From: CAZGAH01 sp964523295
GTDB taxonomy: Bacteria; Desulfobacterota; Desulfovibrionia; Desulfovibrionales; Desulfovibrionaceae
DNA: 22,170 bases
NCBI GenBank assembly: GCA_964523295.1
Contig: CAZGAH010000068.1
Location: 1 to 22,170, forward strand
Reading direction: 5' to 3'
Shown here piece after piece: positions 1-7,831 of this stretch (the stretch's first letter is position 1; each line of letters starts with the position of its first letter). The position numbers and the translations under genes are program-made. Below the pieces are notes generated by a model that made no database searches, had not been told where the DNA came from, and worked only from the letters and a program-made list of their open reading frames with translations.

Positions 1-1
1 T

Positions 2-3000
2 ATGGCCGATCGCACAGAGTCTCCAGTCGGATTCGCCAGGCCTCGGATCGAGGAAGAGCAGACCGAACTGCCCGCATCGCGGCTCATGTTCGACTGGCAG
101 GATTACGCGCTGCTGCGCATCGTGCGCGACGTGCTGGGGCGGCCGGAATACCCTGAGATGCGCCGTTTGCTCGTGCCCTACCTGCATCCTCACGGCATCA
201 AGGAAATGGCCGCCGGCAAGGGACTGCGCATCGCCTACGCGACCATCCACCTGCTCGGTTCGCTCGAGGAGGGCCTGTCCAAGGATCGCATCAACGCCCT
301 GCGCACGCTCCGGGACGAGGTCATGGCCGCGCCGGAAAGCGACCTGGCCAAAAACACAGCCCGGGTGCTCATCCAGCTCATGAAGGAGCTGGTACGCTCG
401 TTCGGCGATCCGGTGCGCCAGCTCGAACTGGCGCACGATTTCCGAATGGCCATTGCCGGCAAGCCGCGATTCATCCGCCGGGAGCTGCGTCGGCTGCACC
501 TGATCGAGATGCCCGAGGCCTGGAATCACCTGGCCTTCGACGACCACGTCCACGACGCCAACACCCGCGGCCGGAAATCGCCCACGCATCTGGTGCTCGA
601 CGCCTGGGTCAAGGGCATCCGCCTGCTGACGGTCATCCACGACAATTTCGTCCGCCCGGACGTGGCTGCCGAGTTGCTCCAGTCGGCGGAGATCATGGGA
701 CTGTCGGTGCGGATCGGCATCGATCTGAGCGCCCGCTACGGCGAAGGCTACGCCAGACTGATCTGGATTCCCAAGGGGTTTACCGGCGAGCGCGAATTCC
801 TGAGCTTTCTCACCAGCCCGGAAGTGNNNNNNNNNNCCCAATACCAGCAGCGCTATGTCATGGACGTGCTGGAAAAATTCAACACCGTCTATCGGCATGA
901 CATCAGCCGCCTCTACGATATCGCCGTCGATGCGGTCGACCCGCTGGAGTTCTTACGCTTCGTTGGCGTCGGCCAGGCCTCTCTGCTCCATCTGGCCCGG
1001 TATCTCCACAACGTGTTGCAGCCCCTTTTGATCCGCAAGGCCGAGGCAATCCAGGTGGAAGGCCCGCGGGATACCCGCTTGCGCGAAATCGCCGATCAGA
1101 TGAACGCGCTGGGCACGGAGAACCTGGTCGATACCTATCTGGCGCCCGCACGTAATCCCGACATCCGGGGGCCGGAGGCGCCGGTCGACGGGGTGGAATT
1201 GCCGCAGCTGTTGCGGTCGAGCCCGTGGGATATGGTGAAAAAGGTGCGCGACCTTCATGCCAAGAACAGAATCGTGCTCACCACCGCGGGTCTGCGAACG
1301 GAAGACGTGCTCATTATCCTTGCCGATTGCATGGGCGCGATCACGCATCTGGAGATATTCAATCTCAAGCATACGCCCGGGCAGCCGCAGCAGGAGCTTG
1401 CCGAAACCGTCGAGCTGCAGAATCTGCTCAACGCGGGCAACGTGATGCGGCTCAAGAAATTCGTGAAGCGGCTCATCGCCCGGCTCGAGGGCGAGAATGG
1501 CGCCTGGCCGGCCCGCAAGCTGGACAGGCTCAGGGCGATTCTGGACGACATCGCCATATTGCAGGCGCTCTACAAAGGCAGCAAGCTCAAGTCCTGCGCC
1601 GGGACGGACTCGACCGGCAGGTCCTCCCGCCACCATGGCATGGGGCTGGTGGTCGAAGATACCCTGCCCTGGCGCTGCCGGCGTCAATTGCTGAGCCGGC
1701 GGCACAGTCTGCGCTACGCGCTTCCCGTCGGCGTGGCCCTCGCCCCGCGCGATACGCTGCTCCCGGCCGACGATCCGGCAACCCTGGAATCGAATCCGAC
1801 GGGGGCGCTCCGGCGCCTCGCCCGGCTGACTGGCCATGGCCTCAGGCGCGTGCGGGACTGGATCCGGCTCAGTTATTATATCGCACCCCTGGAGGGGCCG
1901 GCCAACATCCATACCCTCGGCGGCATCGAAAAGCCCTGCGGCGAACGCTACCTGGCCAGGCGCAACGCCGACGAGACCGGACGGACGCGGACAATTCGTT
2001 TTTCCTGGCGGTATCTGAACAGTCGCGTAAAAAACACCCTGAAGATACTGGGCGGCTTTATCCCCGCAGCCATGTCGTTCGCCTTGACCAACGACTGGTG
2101 GGTCCTGGCCTGGCTCGGCCCGGTGATCTGGTTCGGCATCACCGGGCTGCGCAATATCGTCCAGTCCGTGCTCGGCTGCGGCGGGCTGAGCCGCAGTCCT
2201 CTGCTGAAATGGAACGATTACGTCAGCTGGAGCCGTTTTGCGGATTCGTTGCTGTATACGGGACTGTCGGTTCCCCTGCTGGACTGGCTGGTAAAAACCG
2301 TGCTGCTGCACGACAGCCTGGGCGTCTCGGCAATCTCCTCGCCCGGCGTGTTTTACGCCACCCTGGCCCTGGTCAACGGCACCTACCTGTCTACGCACAA
2401 CGTGCTGCGGGGGCTGCCTCAAAAAGCAGCGGCCGGCAACTTCTTTCGCAGCGTGCTGTCCATTCCGCTGGCCATGCTGCTCAGCGCCGGCATTGCGGCC
2501 CTGCTGGGCATGGCCGGCGTGCCCGACATCGGCTCCGTGCTCCAGAAATGGGGCGCGATCGTCTCCAAGTTCGCCTCGGACTGCGTGGCCGCGCTCATTG
2601 AAGGATTCGCCGACCGTTCAAAGTACATCGCCTTGCGGATGCGGGATTTCAAGAGCAAATTCAAGCAGATTTACGATACCTACAGTGTGCTGGAAATGCT
2701 CTACCCGCTGGAAGACGTGGCGACGCTGCTGGAGTCGCCTAAGCAGTTCATCGCGACGCTGTCCTTCGAAAGAAAGGATCTGGAAAAAATCGTCATCGTC
2801 AACGCGCTGGATTGCCTGTATTTCTGGATGTACCAACCCCGCGCGCGCACCGTGCTCGCGCGCAGTCTCAGGGCAATGTCCCAGGACGAGCGTAAGGCCT
2901 TCCTGCTCTCCCAGTACGTGCTCCAACGGGAGCGGGAGATCAGCCAGCTCTTTCTGGACGGCCTGGTGGGCAAGAAATTCTCCAGGGCACTGACATTCTA

Positions 3001-3127
3001 CCTGAGCAACGTCAACGACTACCTGGACGCAATCCAGCAACTTGCCCACAAGCACGCCTCCGAGGACACCGACGCCCCTCCCGGCAACGAGGCAGCCCCC
3101 GGGACTGCGCTCTCCCCGCAGGCATGA
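2..3127 (+). CDS. Large uncharacterised protein with PHP-like N-terminal region and C-terminal membrane segments
   Basis: The open frame of about 1041 residues starts at an ATG two bases into the window, so an earlier start outside it cannot be excluded. I do not recognise a named family. Residues about 180-245 resemble the PHP metal-dependent phosphoesterase fold: H182-V-H184-D, then an SPTHLVLDA segment, a strand ending in the IHDN motif around H213-D214, and a GIDLS strand near 240. This parallels HxH, the SPEELV helix, TDHD and GIELS in PHP proteins. A second conserved-looking stretch (about 530-560) has GTDSTGRSSRHHGMG. Hydrophobic segments at about 686-725, 745-800 and 818-840 suggest membrane anchoring, followed by a soluble helical tail and a Pro/Ala-rich end. 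A 10-N gap falls at residues 276-279; the frame is open on both sides, but the true gap length is unknown. A metal-dependent hydrolase role is inference only. Confidence 0.75.
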   Translation: MADRTESPVGFARPRIEEEQTELPASRLMFDWQDYALLRIVRDVLGRPEYPEMRRLLVPYLHPHGIKEMAAGKGLRIAYATIHLLGSLEEGLSKDRINALRTLRDEVMAAPESDLAKNTARVLIQLMKELVRSFGDPVRQLELAHDFRMAIAGKPRFIRRELRRLHLIEMPEAWNHLAFDDHVHDANTRGRKSPTHLVLDAWVKGIRLLTVIHDNFVRPDVAAELLQSAEIMGLSVRIGIDLSARYGEGYARLIWIPKGFTGEREFLSFLTSPEVXXXXQYQQRYVMDVLEKFNTVYRHDISRLYDIAVDAVDPLEFLRFVGVGQASLLHLARYLHNVLQPLLIRKAEAIQVEGPRDTRLREIADQMNALGTENLVDTYLAPARNPDIRGPEAPVDGVELPQLLRSSPWDMVKKVRDLHAKNRIVLTTAGLRTEDVLIILADCMGAITHLEIFNLKHTPGQPQQELAETVELQNLLNAGNVMRLKKFVKRLIARLEGENGAWPARKLDRLRAILDDIAILQALYKGSKLKSCAGTDSTGRSSRHHGMGLVVEDTLPWRCRRQLLSRRHSLRYALPVGVALAPRDTLLPADDPATLESNPTGALRRLARLTGHGLRRVRDWIRLSYYIAPLEGPANIHTLGGIEKPCGERYLARRNADETGRTRTIRFSWRYLNSRVKNTLKILGGFIPAAMSFALTNDWWVLAWLGPVIWFGITGLRNIVQSVLGCGGLSRSPLLKWNDYVSWSRFADSLLYTGLSVPLLDWLVKTVLLHDSLGVSAISSPGVFYATLALVNGTYLSTHNVLRGLPQKAAAGNFFRSVLSIPLAMLLSAGIAALLGMAGVPDIGSVLQKWGAIVSKFASDCVAALIEGFADRSKYIALRMRDFKSKFKQIYDTYSVLEMLYPLEDVATLLESPKQFIATLSFERKDLEKIVIVNALDCLYFWMYQPRARTVLARSLRAMSQDERKAFLLSQYVLQREREISQLFLDGLVGKKFSRALTFYLSNVNDYLDAIQQLAHKHASEDTDAPPGNEAAPGTALSPQA
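827..836. other. Assembly gap (10 N)
   Basis: Ten consecutive N. Both flanks read as normal coding sequence in the same frame of the large protein, so this looks like a simple gap inside one gene. Ten is a common placeholder length, so the number of missing residues is not known. Confidence 0.98.
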
Positions 3128-3146
3128 AGGGAGCGCAGCCGGCCGG

Positions 3147-3166
3147 GGGCATGAAAAGAGATGCCC
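3147..3166 (+). terminator. Small hairpin just after the large CDS
   Basis: GGGCAT at 3147-3152 pairs with ATGCCC at 3161-3166 around an 8-base purine loop, about 20 bases after the stop at 3127. No T-run follows, so a terminator role is weakly supported. Confidence 0.2.
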
Positions 3167-3234
3167 GGATTCGCACCGCGGTAGTCATGACGCGGCCCGC
3201 AATGAACCTGCCCCTTCGACCTGCTTATCATCCC

Positions 3235-3269
3235 GACTTCCCCGGAAAAAGGGCGCGGCCCGGGAAGTC
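3235..3269 (+). terminator. Strong hairpin between large CDS and rpoN
   Basis: GACTTCCC (3235-3242) pairs perfectly with GGGAAGTC (3262-3269). Two further G-C pairs lie inside after one C-C mismatch, and the loop is A/G-rich (about 13 bases). There is no T-tract downstream, so this may be a T-less terminator or an element in the rpoN leader. Confidence 0.3.
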
Positions 3270-3440
3270 TGGCTGGTTGCAACGTGCGCGCAACTATGGC
3301 ATGAGTGCAGGGGCAACGTGGATGCCGCAAAATCCACGAATGTCGGGAGTTGACCCGCAAAGACCGGACCGGAAGCAGTGTCGCCCGGGGCGATGCTGCC
3401 ATGAAGCAGCCGCACTACCGAAGACCACAGTTGGCAGGCC

Positions 3441-4895
3441 ATGGCTCTTGAACTGAGACAGCAACTCAAGCTTACGCAGCAGCTGGTGATGACGCCGCAG
3501 CTGCAGCAAGCGATCAAACTGCTGCAGCTGTCGCGGCTGGAACTCGTTGAAACCGTGCAGCAAGAGTTGATGGAGAATCCCTTTCTTGAGGAAGCGGTCG
3601 AAGAGCTTAGCCATGAGGAGAGCCGGGAGAGGGCCGACGCGGCCGATATCGGAGAGAGTCTGACCTCCCAGCAACAGGCTCGCGCCACAGGCAGCGAGGC
3701 GGACCTGTTGCGCAACGCGGATTGGGAGGACTACCTGGGCGATTTTTCCAGCACCTCGCGCCAGGTTCAGACCAGGGAATCGGAAATTCCGGAAAGCGTC
3801 TCCTTCGAGGCCCGCCTGGCGGGGAAGAACTCGCTGGAGGGGCATCTGGAGTGGCAATTGCGGCTGTCGGATTTCACGCCCAAGCAACAGGAGATCGGCG
3901 ATGCGATCATCGGGAACCTGGACTCTGCCGGTTATCTCCAGGCCACGGCCGAGGATATCGCCCAGTTCGCCAATGCCTCGGTCGAGGAGGTCGAAGCCAC
4001 GCTCAGGCGTATCCAGCAGTTCGATCCTCTCGGCGTTGCCGCGCGTTCGCCCAAGGAATGCCTGCTCATCCAGCTCGAGCAGCTGGGCCACTACGAAGAC
4101 CCCATCTGCGTTGAGCTGGTTCAGAACCATCTGGAGGATCTGGAGAAGAAGCGCTACAAGCAGCTGTGTCGCAAATTCCGGATCACGATGGAGGAGCTGA
4201 AAAATTATCTTGACATCCTGCAAAAACTTGATCCAATGCCCGGCGCCAGTTACGGCAGCGGGGAGCCATTTTATATAAGCCCGGATGTCTTCGTCTACAA
4301 GTATGGTGATGAGTTCATCATCCTGCTCAATGAAGAGGGCCTGCCTCGCTTGCAGATCAATTCCTTTTATGCGGACAATATCCATGGAAATACCGACAAA
4401 GAAAAAGATTTCGTGCAGGACAAGATGCGTTCTGCGATGTGGTTGATGAAAAGTCTGTATCAACGACAAAGGACACTGTATAAGGTAGCAGAGAGCATCG
4501 TAAAATATCAGGGAGAATTTTTCGAGTATGGCGTTTCCAGGCTGAAACCGTTAATTCTAAAGGATATCGCTGACGATATCGGAATGCACGAGTCCACGGT
4601 CAGCCGGATTACGACCAGTAAATACATGGCTACGCCGCATGGAATATTCGAACTGAAGTTCTTTTTCAACAGCGGCTTGGGGATGGATGACGGAACCCAG
4701 GTGGGATCGGAGAGTGTCAAAGCTGCCATCAAAGGGCTGATTGCTGAAGAGGACCCCAAGCAGCCACTCAGCGACGACCGGATCGCCGTTCTGCTCAAAG
4801 AGCGCCTGCAGGTGAACATTGCCCGCAGGACGGTGGCCAAATATCGCATTGCCTTGCAGATTGACTCCTCTTCGAAGCGCAAGGAAGTATTCTGA
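3441..4895 (+). CDS. rpoN: RNA polymerase sigma-54 factor
   Basis: Sigma-54 directs core RNA polymerase to -24/-12 promoters and needs AAA+ enhancer-binding activators. The 484-residue product has the usual length and all three regions. The N-terminal Gln/Leu-rich activator-interacting region (residues 1-50) opens with LELRQQLKLTQQLVMTPQLQ. An acidic linker follows, then the core-binding domain (about 105-310), and a C-terminal DNA-binding domain ending in the diagnostic RpoN box ARRTVAKYR at residues 461-469. The ATG at 3441 gives the canonical N-terminus; the upstream ribosome site is weak. It is followed 73 bases later by hpf, the standard proteobacterial rpoN-hpf-ptsN-rapZ order. The coding sequence is notably less GC-rich in its 3' half (about 4200-4700) than its neighbours. 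Confidence 0.97.
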   Translation: MALELRQQLKLTQQLVMTPQLQQAIKLLQLSRLELVETVQQELMENPFLEEAVEELSHEESRERADAADIGESLTSQQQARATGSEADLLRNADWEDYLGDFSSTSRQVQTRESEIPESVSFEARLAGKNSLEGHLEWQLRLSDFTPKQQEIGDAIIGNLDSAGYLQATAEDIAQFANASVEEVEATLRRIQQFDPLGVAARSPKECLLIQLEQLGHYEDPICVELVQNHLEDLEKKRYKQLCRKFRITMEELKNYLDILQKLDPMPGASYGSGEPFYISPDVFVYKYGDEFIILLNEEGLPRLQINSFYADNIHGNTDKEKDFVQDKMRSAMWLMKSLYQRQRTLYKVAESIVKYQGEFFEYGVSRLKPLILKDIADDIGMHESTVSRITTSKYMATPHGIFELKFFFNSGLGMDDGTQVGSESVKAAIKGLIAEEDPKQPLSDDRIAVLLKERLQVNIARRTVAKYRIALQIDSSSKRKEVF

Positions 4896-4951
4896 CTGCC
4901 CGCTCGCCGCGACGGTAGAGCGATGGCAGCGGGGCAAAGATACATTCAGGA

Positions 4952-4957
4952 AAAAGG
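4952..4957 (+). promoter_or_regulatory. Ribosome binding site of hpf
   Basis: An A/G-rich AAAAGG(AG) site precedes ATG 4969 and decides the start against longer in-frame alternatives that would overlap rpoN. Confidence 0.6.
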
Positions 4958-4968
4958 AGACAGAGCGT

Positions 4969-5514
4969 ATGAACATCAACATTACCTTCAAGAATTTCGA
5001 ACCGTCCGAGCATCTGAAGCTGTACGCGCGTCGACGGTTTGAAAAAATACTCAAATATCTTAACAAGTCGGAGAATACGGAGTTGCAGGTCACCCTCAAC
5101 GTCGAAAAATTCCGACACATGGCCGAAGTCAAGTTCATCGGCGACTACGCCCATCTCTCGGCCTATGAAGAAAGCGACGACATGTATTCCACCATCGACC
5201 TCGTGCTCGACAAACTCGAGGCTCAGATTAAAAAGCTGCGGGAAAAAAACAAGAACAAGCGTCGGCCTGGCAAGGATGAGTCCGTATCCATGCAGTTCAT
5301 CACCTACGACGCGACCGAATCCGGTGAACGCCGCAGAACGGTTGTGGACACCGATCACTACGAGCCCAAGCCCATGGATGTCGACGAGGCGGCGATGCAA
5401 CTGGAAAATCTGCATTACGAATTCCTGGTGTTCAGAAACTCCGAGACGGAGCGCGTCAACGTCATCTATCGCCGCAAGAACAATGATTACGGTCTCATCG
5501 ATCCCGGGACCTAG
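4969..5514 (+). CDS. hpf: Ribosome hibernation promoting factor, long form
   Basis: The 181-residue protein is a long-form HPF, which dimerises 70S ribosomes into inactive 100S particles in stationary phase or stress. The N-terminal domain (about 1-100, MNINITFKNFEPSEHLKLYA onward) is the ribosome-binding beta-alpha-beta fold. A charged linker rich in Lys and Arg follows. The C-terminal dimerisation domain has the typical run from HYEPKPMDVDEAAMQLE to FLVFRNSETERVNVIYRRKN. The frame is open upstream to 4819, but ATG 4969 is chosen because an AAGGAG site lies about 12 bases before it and the family N-terminus starts there. The stop at 5514 is four bases before ptsN, so the genes are probably co-transcribed. 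Confidence 0.95.
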   Translation: MNINITFKNFEPSEHLKLYARRRFEKILKYLNKSENTELQVTLNVEKFRHMAEVKFIGDYAHLSAYEESDDMYSTIDLVLDKLEAQIKKLREKNKNKRRPGKDESVSMQFITYDATESGERRRTVVDTDHYEPKPMDVDEAAMQLENLHYEFLVFRNSETERVNVIYRRKNNDYGLIDPGT

Positions 5515-5518
5515 GCCG

Positions 5519-5968
5519 ATGAAACTGGAGGCATACCTGGATCGGGACCTCGTACTGCCCGAGCTTGCCTCGAAATCCAAGGCCGACGTGCTTGAGGAGC
5601 TGATCGCCCCGCTGGGGAAGAAATTCTCCGGCTTCGATCTGCCCAAGGCGCACAAGGTCCTGCTCGAGCGCGAGTATCTGGGTACCACGGGTATCGGTGA
5701 CGGCGTCGCCATTCCGCACGGCAAGCTCGAGCACCTGGGCGATATCGTCCTTGTGGTGGGTCGTAGCACCAGTGGCGTCAATTTCGAGGCACTGGACTTC
5801 AAGCCGTGCTCTATTTTTTTTCTCGTGCTCGCGCCCGAGGAGGTCGCGGGTGTGCATCTGCGCATTCTGGCCCATATCTCGCGTCTGCTCAAGGATGAGG
5901 TCTTCCGCAGCTCCTTCATGGCTGCGTCCGACCGCGATGCCTTGTGGCGCCTTCTGGCGCAGACCTGA
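5519..5968 (+). CDS. ptsN: Nitrogen-PTS EIIA-like protein
   Basis: This 149-residue EIIA of the fructose/nitrogen-PTS type accepts phosphate from an HPr-like partner and acts as a regulator rather than a sugar carrier. The phosphorylatable histidine is H67 in the motif GDGVAIPHGK. A hydrophobic strand IFFLVLAPEE and the HLRILAHISRLLKD helix also match the family. ATG 5519 lies four bases after the hpf stop, so translation is probably coupled. It sits between hpf and rapZ as in many proteobacteria, where the Ntr-PTS links nitrogen and carbon status to sigma-54-dependent and envelope functions; the exact targets in this organism are not visible. Confidence 0.93.
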   Translation: MKLEAYLDRDLVLPELASKSKADVLEELIAPLGKKFSGFDLPKAHKVLLEREYLGTTGIGDGVAIPHGKLEHLGDIVLVVGRSTSGVNFEALDFKPCSIFFLVLAPEEVAGVHLRILAHISRLLKDEVFRSSFMAASDRDALWRLLAQT

Positions 5969-6004
5969 TAACGGCCTGACACCATTGAACAGGACGATAC
6001 GCGT

Positions 6005-6889
6005 GTGACCGGACAGCGACCATTCCCTCTGGTGATTGTCACCGGCCTTTCGGGTGCAGGGAAAAGCACGGCCCTCAATGTTTTCGAGGACGAGCGCTTT
6101 TTCACTGTCGATGGCTTGCCGGCCAGCCTCGCCCCCAAACTCGTCAGTCTCTTCGAGAGTCAGCCGGATATGAGGCGCCAGGGCCTGGCCATGGGCGTGG
6201 ACCTTTTGCACAAGGACTTCCTTGGCGACTGGAACCACGCCCTGGAAGAAATCGAAAGTACCGGCATTCGTCCCCAGATCGTATTCGTCGAGGCCAGGAC
6301 GGATATTCTGCTGCGCCGCTACGCCACGACCCGCCGACCGCACCCCTTGACCGGCGAAGGGCGGGGCCTGGAGCAGGCCATCGAGCAGGAGCGCCAGTTC
6401 CTGGCTCCCTTGCGCAACCGGGCGACCCTGGTCATCGACACCTCCGTGTATTCCATTCACGATCTGCGCCGCGCCATTCAGGAAAAATGTGCCACGTTCG
6501 AATCAGAGGCCCGAAAGCTCGGCGTGCACGTCATTTCGTTCGGGTTCAAGTACGGTGTACCGGCTGAAGCCGATTTCGTTTTCGATCTGCGCTTTCTGCC
6601 CAACCCCTACTTTGACGAGGTTTTGAGGCCCTTGAGCGGAAAGGATCAGCCTGTGGCCGATTACGTCCTGGCCGCTGATCCTGGCGCCACGTTCGTGACC
6701 CGTCTGATTGATTTCATCGAATATCTGTTACCCCTGTTCGAGCAGGAGGGCCGCTACCGATTGACCATCGCCATCGGGTGCACCGGCGGGAGACATCGCT
6801 CCGTGGCCGTTTCTGAACGTCTGGTGCAGGCGCTCAAGCAGGACGACTATAGCGTCACCCTGGAGCACCGTCACTTTGCGCTGGGCTGA
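6005..6889 (+). CDS. rapZ: RNase adapter RapZ (P-loop protein)
   Basis: The 294-residue product matches RapZ (YvcJ/YhbJ) over its full length. In enterobacteria RapZ binds the sRNA GlmZ, recruits RNase E and senses glucosamine-6-phosphate; the deltaproteobacterial target is not known to me. The N-terminal P-loop is GLSGAGKST at residues 14-22. The C-terminal domain contains FDLRFLPNPYFDEVLRPLSG and IAIGCTGGRHRSVAVSERL, both family hallmarks. The start is GTG 6005, with an AGGA site about 10 bases upstream; no ATG gives a better N-terminus. It lies 36 bases after ptsN and 33 before the mannose-type EIIA, consistent with one PTS-linked operon. Confidence 0.95.
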   Translation: MTGQRPFPLVIVTGLSGAGKSTALNVFEDERFFTVDGLPASLAPKLVSLFESQPDMRRQGLAMGVDLLHKDFLGDWNHALEEIESTGIRPQIVFVEARTDILLRRYATTRRPHPLTGEGRGLEQAIEQERQFLAPLRNRATLVIDTSVYSIHDLRRAIQEKCATFESEARKLGVHVISFGFKYGVPAEADFVFDLRFLPNPYFDEVLRPLSGKDQPVADYVLAADPGATFVTRLIDFIEYLLPLFEQEGRYRLTIAIGCTGGRHRSVAVSERLVQALKQDDYSVTLEHRHFALG

Positions 6890-6922
6890 TCCGCCCGACC
6901 AAACAGGAGTTCTGAGTCCACC

Positions 6923-7357
6923 ATGAAAGAGACTTCTTCCGGCAAGGACGTCGGCGTGGTGCTGGTCACGCATACGGATTACGGTTCGCGTCTGCTTCAG
7001 GCGGCCGAATTCATACTCGGACCCCAGCAGGGTTGCGTCTCGGTCAGTGTCGACGGCTCACGGGAGGTCGCGGAGATGGTCGCCGAGCTCAAGGACTCGG
7101 TCAACGCCAGCGACCAGGGCGGTGGCGTCCTGATGCTGACCGACATGTTCGGCGGAACGCCTACCAATCTGAGCCTCTCGCTCCTGGGGAGCCGGCAGCT
7201 CGAGGTGGTGACGGGCGTCAATCTCCCCATGCTGCTCAAGGTCCTGGGCTCGCGCAAGACACCGCTCGAGCAGCTCGCCAGGGATGCAAAACTCGCCGGA
7301 ACACAGGGTATCGTCGTCGCCGGCGAACTCCTGCGCAAACGCGTCGGCGGGAGCTGA
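6923..7357 (+). CDS. PTS mannose-family EIIA component
   Basis: This 144-residue EIIA of the mannose/fructose/sorbose family would relay phosphate from HPr to EIIB. The phosphorylated histidine is H17 in VLVTHTDYG; most relatives have Gly after this His-x position, here it is Thr-Asp. The family motif MLTDMFGGTPTN follows around residues 73-84. A GGAG site lies 13 bases before ATG 6923, slightly long. It is followed by EIIB with a three-base gap. Placement behind ptsN and rapZ suggests a partly regulatory PTS branch. Substrate cannot be read from the sequence. Confidence 0.9.
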   Translation: MKETSSGKDVGVVLVTHTDYGSRLLQAAEFILGPQQGCVSVSVDGSREVAEMVAELKDSVNASDQGGGVLMLTDMFGGTPTNLSLSLLGSRQLEVVTGVNLPMLLKVLGSRKTPLEQLARDAKLAGTQGIVVAGELLRKRVGGS

Positions 7358-7360
7358 GCC

Positions 7361-7831
7361 ATGTTCTGGACCCGCGTGGACAATCGGCTGGTGCACGGGC
7401 AGGTTATCGAATCCTGGCTGCCCTTCACCGGTGCAACGCTGCTTGTCGTGGCCAACGACGAGCTTGCCGGAGACATCTTGCAGCAGGAGATCATGTCCCT
7501 GGCAATCCCCCACGAGGTCCAGCCGCATTTCGTCCGCATCGACCGCCTTGCCCAACTGCTGAAAAAACTGGCCAGGCAGAACGGCAGAACGGACATCCTG
7601 CTGCTTTTCGCCTCCTGCCAGGACGCCAGGCTCGCCTATCAGTCCGGCGTCGGCTTTCACTCCATCAACATCGGCAACCTGCACTACGGGCCGGGAAAGA
7701 AGCAGCTCTGCAACCATGTCGCCATTTCCGCGGACGATGAGTCCTGCCTGGATTTCTTTTCCGAAATGGGGGTCGAGATCGATTTCCGCTGCATACCCTC
7801 CGCGCCCGTACAGGTGAAAATGCCATGGTAA
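7361..7831 (+). CDS. PTS mannose/fructose/sorbose-family EIIB component
   Basis: The 156-residue product is a mannose-family EIIB: DNRLVHGQV at residues 7-15 carries the phosphorylated histidine H12, which takes phosphate from EIIA and passes it to the sugar in the EIIC/EIID channel. Conserved N-terminal beta strand (LLVVANDELA) and the INIGNLHYGPGK segment also fit. ATG 7361 follows the EIIA stop by three bases. Its stop (7829-7831) overlaps the EIIC start (ATG 7825), so the two are translationally coupled. Confidence 0.92.
   Translation: MFWTRVDNRLVHGQVIESWLPFTGATLLVVANDELAGDILQQEIMSLAIPHEVQPHFVRIDRLAQLLKKLARQNGRTDILLLFASCQDARLAYQSGVGFHSINIGNLHYGPGKKQLCNHVAISADDESCLDFFSEMGVEIDFRCIPSAPVQVKMPW

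Larger units (their letters stand above)
3128..3440. other. Intergenic region upstream of rpoN with hairpins
   Basis: These 313 bases hold no convincing gene. Short open frames here (for example from 3124 or 3042) are Pro/Arg-rich, lack a credible ribosome site and run into rpoN in another frame. Two inverted repeats occur and are listed separately. I found no strong sigma-70 or sigma-54 promoter by eye. Confidence 0.6.

Noticed and set aside
953..2422. Long minus-strand open frame (489 codons) opposite the large first gene
   Set aside because: Gln/Arg/Gly-rich antisense translation typical of GC-rich coding DNA; the + strand carries conserved motifs and membrane segments.
1225..2601. Long + strand open frame in another frame within the first gene
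   Set aside because: Composition is Arg/Ala/Gln-rich with no domain; it is a shadow of the real frame.
3268..3290. Sigma-54 promoter-like TGGC...TTGC near the rpoN leader
   Set aside because: Spacing between the two elements is only three bases instead of about seven, so it does not fit the -24/-12 consensus.
3124..3456. Short + strand frame bridging the first gene and rpoN
   Set aside because: No ribosome site or family resemblance, and it runs into rpoN in a different frame.
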